A stretch of DNA of 64,000 bases from Liolophura sinensis (Eukaryota > Mollusca > Polyplacophora > Chitonida > Chitonidae). Location of the stretch: contig NC_088299.1 in the NCBI RefSeq assembly GCF_032854445.1, positions 5,247,001-5,311,000 of the forward strand, read 5' to 3'. Each line of letters starts with the position of its first letter. Positions within the stretch are counted from its first letter, which is position 1. A program made the position numbers and the translations under genes. The notes below the pieces were generated by a model. The model had not been told where the DNA came from. It saw only the letters and a list, made by a program, of their open reading frames with translations, and did not search any database. Positions 58,627 through 64,000 of the stretch are shown piece by piece.

Positions 58627-59651
58627 TGTTACGGTATTGAAAACGGCAACAGAAAACAGACTCAGTGACTCAATATTACAATGTAAACAATGCTTTATAT
58701 ATAAAATGAGACGTACAGTTTTACAGACAGTTCAACAACAACAACAACATACACATCAGTATTACCGGTCTTTAAAAGTTTCCAGTTCACCTTTGCAACC
58801 CAAGGAATGTATTCCAGGAAATCCAACGTAAAGACCATGGGATAAACACACAATTCACACAAGTCACAAATTGTCCTAGACAGGTACTTCGCCAGGTTAG
58901 CGAACACGAACACGGTACACAGGTTACACAGAACTGGAACAGTCAAGCCTTGGAATGACGTCACACCCGCAGAGCACAACACAGGGTAAATACAGGCATG
59001 GAGGTATAATCCACTTCAGATCAGTCACAGCTCCCGCAGAAGCTCACAAACGAGCCGTTCAGAGACGTAGAGTAATGTCACCTTGTGGCAGAACGAACGT
59101 CCTTTGCAAAACTGAAAACTTCAGTTTAGAGTCCTTGACGACCTTGTCGGTCAGGTGAGGTCAGCGTGTTAAACAAATTACACAGTCCACACTGTATAAT
59201 CATAATAAAGATCCGAACACCAATAAACGTGACTTCCGCAGAAATTCACATAAACCAGACATCAGTACTACTGTGGTACACAAACGGTGCCGGCATAAAA
59301 AAACTGTCCTCCCAAATGAAACTGGCATCACCAGCTCATATAAACATAATGGACTCGATACGAGAGCGTCTCACACTCTCCTGGCTCCCAGTGGATGCAG
59401 CAAAAATACCTCCACTCTGCACAGGAAACACGGCTTATATACGTGCCAGGTGGATTCAACTATTCTTAGACACAGAATTAACAGCCAATGAACATCCAGT
59501 TAAATAAACAGAGCATTGAACAAGGTGCTTTCGGCCAGGTCCGCACTGTACATATATAACAGGGCCTGTTATGCTTATAACATATAACACAAAGGTCCGC
59601 AGACTAACAGTACATGAAAACGTTAAATAGTCATACATAACAACTGTAACA
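58627..59651 (-). mobile_element. Possible LTR (about 1,025 bp) of an LTR retrotransposon
   Basis: Read on the minus strand it begins TGTTACAGTTG and ends ATACCGTAACA. This gives TG...CA ends with a 6-bp inverted repeat TGTTAC/GTAACA, as in many Ty3-like LTRs. About 210 bases in, a TATA box occurs (CACGTATATAAGCCGTG, 59,429-59,445). The last 40 bases (CACTGAGTCTGTTTTCTG) have the look of a U5 end. The flanking five bases (CACTG and CCCAC) do not match, so this is not a clean solo LTR; I see no primer-binding site. The whole 58.15-60.2 kb block is extra relative to beta unit 3, which supports an insertion. No partner LTR is in the window. Confidence 0.4.
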
Positions 59652-59738
59652 CCCACGTCAACATTCTACATTTATATTGTACACGACTCTATTCGGGAAG
59701 CCGACAATGACATAAACCAAATTCCCAGGTTATTTAGG

Positions 59739-59990
59739 CTAGCTAGACTTGGGTTGGCCATCTATGACGTCACCCGCTGAGCCGTACCAGGCGGCCCGCT
59801 GGAGATCAACTAGGGCAGTAAATGTATTGTTTTTGGTGGATTTAAGGTCATTATCACGTTTCTCAGAAGCCCTCCTGGTAACATACTGTTTAAACAGATT
59901 ATAATCTTTGTAATTAGGACCAGCAGGTAAATGTGGACAATAATCCTTTAAATATTCTGCCAGGTATGATTTAATCGTGTCTGCGTCCAT
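59739..59990 (-). CDS. Small open frame of unknown function, possibly retroelement-derived
   Basis: From the ATG at 59,990 (minus strand) 83 residues run to a stop at 59,739. The start is MDADTIKSYLAEYLKDYCPH; the middle has LFKQYVTRRASEKRDND and the end ALVDLQRAAWYGSAGDVIDG. The composition is balanced (charged, aromatic and small residues mixed), unlike the low-complexity or Cys/Leu/Ser-rich frames elsewhere in this window. The open frame extends 45 codons further upstream, where the sequence turns less protein-like. A TTGCTATCAG just before the ATG could be a splice acceptor. It ends about 90 bases before the LTR-like segment on the same strand, so it may be the last exon or 3' end of a mobile-element gene. 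I recognise no domain. Confidence 0.3.
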   Translation of the reverse strand: MDADTIKSYLAEYLKDYCPHLPAGPNYKDYNLFKQYVTRRASEKRDNDLKSTKNNTFTALVDLQRAAWYGSAGDVIDGQPKSS

Positions 59991-60244
59991 TGGTATATCT
60001 GATAGCAATGGCCAATACTTCACGCTAGGTACTCCTACTTCACAAAGGTATAAAACTAAGCACGATTCCACAAGTATAAATGAGCTGTTTGTATTTCGTA
60101 GAATTAAACAAATTAATTCAATCATAAGCAGTTAAAATACAGCTCCATCAATGAGCTAGGGCAGAGATGTAATTCAATGGAATTATGCCACCAAGGCAAA
60201 CCATGGAATAGTGTGAAAAGAGTTCTATGTATTGTATGTATTCG

Positions 60245-61090
60245 ACAACATCCCTGTTCCTTACCCATAAGGTCGCTGAAAAACATTTAAGTATTTACTG
60301 GTATTCAATTTTGACACCTTAGCTGGACATTTCCAAAAACAATCGGCTGCGCCGTCGGTTAACCTGTGTCTAGGGCCAGCCAGACGTCGCGCAAGTTGGC
60401 TTGCCGCTGTTTCAATTCATCTAAAGGCAAATTTGCTTCCAAACGGAACTGTGTGTCTGAGTGGCAAAAGAGCTGTTTTAGACTGAACGCAGCGTGTTTT
60501 GACGGAAATTAGTTGGTTTGTACCTTGAACATTTCCGTGGAAAAACCGTCATCTGCAAAGACTAGAAAATGCTCTTTTTCATAGACAACGGCCACAATGC
60601 AGTGTCTGCATCGATCGATGTTTCTGTAGAGACTAGAAGTCTTTGACAAGCAGGTCCATATTTGTGGAAGAAATTACAGTTATATTTGTAACGCTTTATT
60701 ATCTGGGGCATATCTGTTGCTTTTTTATAGACACAGAACAAAAGATCGGAGTGGGGGAAATTCATTAAATCGCTAACGTGTTTGACCATAGGAATTGGAG
60801 TGATAAGGGAGAGGGGTATTTCTCTAGGAGCTTTATTACATCGACTTGGGAACACTGCACACGAAACGCTGGTCAGTCATATCGTGCTTTCAGCTGACTC
60901 TGTCAAGCTGTCATCAGAATCTGTTTTCTCGACAGTGTCGCACAAGGTATTATGTAATGAAAGGCGTCTCTAAAGGATAGGGAGAAAATACCCCGGAGGC
61001 ACGGAAAGCTGGTTGTGGAATAAATTGGAGAGGAAATGGTTACTACTTTCTCTTGTCTTGCTTGGCTACTTGTTTAAAAAAAAATGTAGC
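60245..61090 (+). repeat. Beta module R2, unit 5
   Basis: The longest R2 copy. Homology to unit 4 resumes at about 60,245 (CCCTGTTCCTTACCCATAAG against TATTGTTCCTTATGACAAAG at 54,374). It continues through CATTTCCAAAAACAATCGGC, TTGCCGCTGTTTCAATTCAT, GGAAATTAGTTGGTTTGTAC, CTGCATCGATCGATGTTTC and AAATACCCCGGAGGCACGG to GGAGAGGAAATGGTTACTAC. A 97-codon minus frame shares a stretch with a minus frame at 38,562-38,753, but units 3 and 4 break it. Confidence 0.6.
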
Positions 61091-61099
61091 ATTTAAGCC

Positions 61100-61880
61100 A
61101 AGAATTCACAAGATTCCATACATCGCTAGCAGAAAACTGAAGATGAAAGTAAAACATTATGACCCACACAACTACGATAAAGAGAGCCGGACTAGAGCAG
61201 TGACAACAGCAACGTAACACTTGGTCACGCGTAATATGTGACTCGTCCTAATTTTACGTCAGTTAGAGTTGCGTTCTAACTATAACCCTACATGTATGGT
61301 AACTATTTAAAGTCACGCCTGATTGATTTTTTACGCGCTAGAATAAATATATTTTGGAGAATTTTATTGCCGAAGCTTATAAAACGCTCCTTGGACAAGC
61401 AAAGATAAGGAAAGTTTCCAGTAGTCTTAAAAAGCGTTCTCCTGTAAACTGACGATATTCTCATGGTGTCCTTGGGCCTCAGCACAGTGAAGTTTTACGT
61501 GTGGCGATTTATACTTTTAACAGCTACATGTACATGCTATTTTATATTTGTGAAATCCTCACGTAATGCAAACTGAAAGTTACGCTTGCAAACTGTGCTT
61601 GATTTATGGTTATATTTTGCCAGTAATTCTTTTTAAGTAATGCTATTTGGTTAAGTAGAAATCAGAGCAAGTATTGACAGACTTTACGCGTAAATTACAG
61701 TGCTATCATCAAGCAAATCTAATACAAACATTTACGAGGGTGCAGGAACTGATGATACTTAGTATTGGTAGGTAACTCATACAATGTCGGTTTTCATATG
61801 TTCTTCTAATTCTTGATTTTTTTTTTATCTCGTGCGCAGACGTGAATCTGGGTCATGTAATGTCCTAATGGGTAAAGCAT
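61100..61880. other. Unassigned spacer
   Basis: AT-rich sequence between R2 and R3 of unit 5. No gene, RNA or repeat is supported. Confidence 0.4.
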
Positions 61881-61884
61881 GACC

Positions 61885-62480
61885 AGTGGAAAGATTACAG
61901 ATGCCGTAGGTTAAATTCCATCATTACTGTCTGATGTGAGGCATGGGGACAGTCCGGCGGCTAATTGCACAATATCTGACTCTCTGTTAAGACACAGCAA
62001 TGAAAAATGTCATGGCACAGAAACATGGTTGTGGCAATCAAAAAGTGGCAGCGATGGTTTAAGGTCTACTGTAATAGTGCAGATGAACTGACACAAACGG
62101 TAAAACGATGGTATAAAGATTCTAAATGAGAAATCTTTAAATGGTTATCCTTTAGTTGGCCGTTCTTGATTTTGGCAGGTATGAGTTTGAATCAAAATTA
62201 AAAGAAATACTTTCATTTATGCGACAGATATTTTATATTCCTGTTTGTCGTAAGTCAAACGATATAGTGGTAATAAATCTAAGGATGTGTGTAAAAGTAC
62301 GTAAGTTTCTCGAGTAATTTCTATGTTTTATATTCGTGAGCTGAGAACGCGGGACATTCAGGAATGTAGTATGTTGTGCATTTCTTTCACCATTTTCAAA
62401 CTGACAACGAGTTTGTGACATCTTCAACCAAACAAACCAATGTTCCACCTCCACCCCGACTCCACTTCCCTCCAAAAGCA
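61885..62480 (+). repeat. Beta module R3, unit 5 (diverged)
   Basis: GGAAAGATTACAGATGCCGT (61,890), GATGGTATAAAGATTCTAAA (62,107), GTTGGCCGTTCTTGATTTTG and GTGAGCTGAGAACGCGGGAC follow the R3 order seen at 55.7-56.1 kb, but similarity fades downstream of 62,360. Confidence 0.4.
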
Positions 62481-62869
62481 CTGCGACAGCGGCTGGCAAA
62501 AGGGTTTTAATCTCTTTACTAAATTTACAAGCGGTCAGATTTCACAATCTACATGTGACTATTTGCCAGGTGTTACAAGATAGTCTCCATATAACCTTGT
62601 ATATATTAACTATCCTACTTCAGACTAGACAGAAAATGAAGGTTTTTTATGTCACAATTCGGGCAAAAGGCAATATAAGCCAAAAAATAACAATTTAACT
62701 TAATTTTTCATGTGTTGAGGATTTAGGTTACAACATGATCAAAGAAAAAGTTTTCCGATGATTTCAACAAATGAAACAGATTTTGGCATTATTCCCTCAT
62801 CTTGTGGATGTATTTATGGCAACTAAAGGTGCAAGGGACAGATTGGTAGTTGTTCAGGTAGAAGTGGTG

Positions 62870-64000
62870 GTGCGGTATTAAGGTGATGATAGGAGTGGTG
62901 GTGGTGGTAAAGGTAGAAGTGGTGGTACGGTATTGGGGTGATGATAGTGGTGGTGGCAGTGTACGTAGAAGGGGTGGTACGGTGTTGGGGTGATGATAGG
63001 GATGATGGTGATGCAGTTGAAAGTAGTAGTATAGTATTAGGGGGAAGATGGAGGTGGTGGTAGTGCAGGTAGAAGTGGGGGTACGGTATTACGGTTACAA
63101 TATGGGTAGTGGTGGTGCAGGTAGAAGTGGGGGTACGGTATTGAGGTTACGATATGGGTAGTGGTGGTGCAGGTGAATGAGGTGGTACGGTATTGAGGTG
63201 ATGATAGGGAAGGTTGTGGTGTAGGTGGATGTGGTGATATTGGGGGTGATGGTAGGAGAGGCGGTAGTGCAAGCAATTGAGTGGTACGGTATGGGGTGAT
63301 TATAGGGGTGGTGGAGGTGCAATTGGAAGTAGTAGTACAGTATTAGGAGGATGATAGGGGTGGAGTTGGTGCAGATAGAAGAGTTGGTACATTATTTAGG
63401 TGATGATAGGGGTGGTTGTAGTGCAGGTAAATGGGGTGGTACGGTATTGGTGTGATGATAGGGGTGGTGGTGGTGCAGATAGAAGAGTTGGTACGGTATT
63501 GGGGTGATGATAGGGGTGGTGGTGGTGCAGATAGAAGAGTTGGTACGGTATTGAGGTGATGATAGGGGTGGTGGTGGTGCACGTAGATTGGGGGTACGGT
63601 GTTGAGGTTACGATATGGGTAGTGGTGGTGCAGGTAGATGTGGTGGTATTGGGGTGATTGTAGGAGAGGCGGTAGTGCAAGTAATTGAGTGGTACGGTAT
63701 GCGGGTGATTATAGGGGTGGTGGAGGTGCAATTAAAAGTAGTAGTACAGTATTAGGGGGATGTTAGGGGTGGAGTTGGTGCAGATAGAAGAGTTGGTACT
63801 ATATTTAGGTTGTGATAGGGGTGGTCGTGGTGCAGGTAAATGGGATGGTACGGTATTGAGGTAGTGACAGTGGTGGTGGCGATGCAGGTAGAAGTGGTGG
63901 CACGATATTGGGGTGATGATAGAGGTGGTGGTGGTGCAGATAGAAGAGTTGGTACGGTATTGGGGTGATGATAGGGGTGGTGGTGGTGCAGACAGAAGAG
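62870..64000. repeat. GT-rich 52-bp minisatellite with a higher-order period, running off the window end
   Basis: Units of about 52 bp are built on GGTGGTACGGTATTGGGGTG, ATGATAGGGGTGGTGG and TGCAGRTAGAAG; for example GTGCAG starts at 63,473 and 63,525. About 21 units are in the window. A group of variants near 63,245-63,440 recurs about 410 bp later near 63,655-63,850 (AGGAGAGGCGGTAGTGCAAG in both), an eight-unit higher-order period. The minus-strand frames rich in Pro, His, Thr and Tyr are artefacts of the skewed composition. Confidence 0.93.

Noticed and set aside
58627-59651. Clean solo LTR
   Set aside because: The five bases on either side differ (CACTG and CCCAC), so the simple solo-LTR model with a target-site duplication fails. 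It is kept only as a possible LTR.
38562-60855. Two similar minus-strand frames at 38,562-38,753 and 60,562-60,855 (both starting near MPQI and sharing KYNCN and ETSID) as a conserved small protein
   Set aside because: They lie in homologous copies of module R2, so similarity is expected from shared DNA. The R2 copies at 48.1 and 54.7 kb break the frame with stops and shifts.
62870-64000. Pro/His/Thr-rich minus-strand frames as an extensin-like or silk-like protein
   Set aside because: Composition follows from the GT-rich 52-bp repeat. Frames break often and no start context or signal peptide is seen.

Overview
The window looks like a gene-poor, repeat-dominated piece of a eukaryotic, probably lophotrochozoan (mollusc-like) nuclear genome. 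The organism call is an inference. It rests on several copies of two tRNA-headed SINE families whose bodies I associate from memory with bivalves and gastropods, on a Penelope-like retroelement carrying a GIY-YIG endonuclease, and on an AT-rich background without operons, ribosome-binding sites or long non-repeat ORFs. I found no cellular protein-coding gene that I can support.

Layout. Positions 1 to about 22,650 are an old, diverged tandem array, called here the alpha array, with about six units A-F and a basic size near 2.5-3 kb. Each unit opens with a marker containing a tRNA-like B-box and a recurring AATAAA-containing word. Later insertions interrupt the array: a decayed Penelope-like element (about 3.8-5.3 kb), three SINE copies, one MITE-like element, and in unit E a 4,050-bp minisatellite of 162 units of exactly 25 bp (15,804-19,853). 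That minisatellite contains a near-perfect 1,700-bp internal tandem duplication. Positions 22.7-25.5 kb are unassigned single-copy-like sequence.

From about 25.7 kb to the end there is a second set of diverged duplications, the beta modules, named R2, R3, R3b and R4. Most copies are on the plus strand from 38 to 62.5 kb in the order R2-R3-R3b-R4. Inverted copies lie between 25.7 and 37.6 kb and near 42.2 kb. These modules are interrupted by SINEs, a LINE 3' end with a 49-bp minisatellite, a 20-bp array, a possible 1-kb LTR and flanking debris, and finally a GT-rich 52-bp minisatellite that runs off the window end.

Nothing here forms a pathway. The most informative signals concern genome architecture: a minisatellite that arose from a 25-base segment still present once in sister units, a very recent 1.7-kb duplication inside it, and repeated growth of unrelated tandem repeats within segmentally duplicated DNA. 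Homology statements come from reading by eye, so module limits are approximate.
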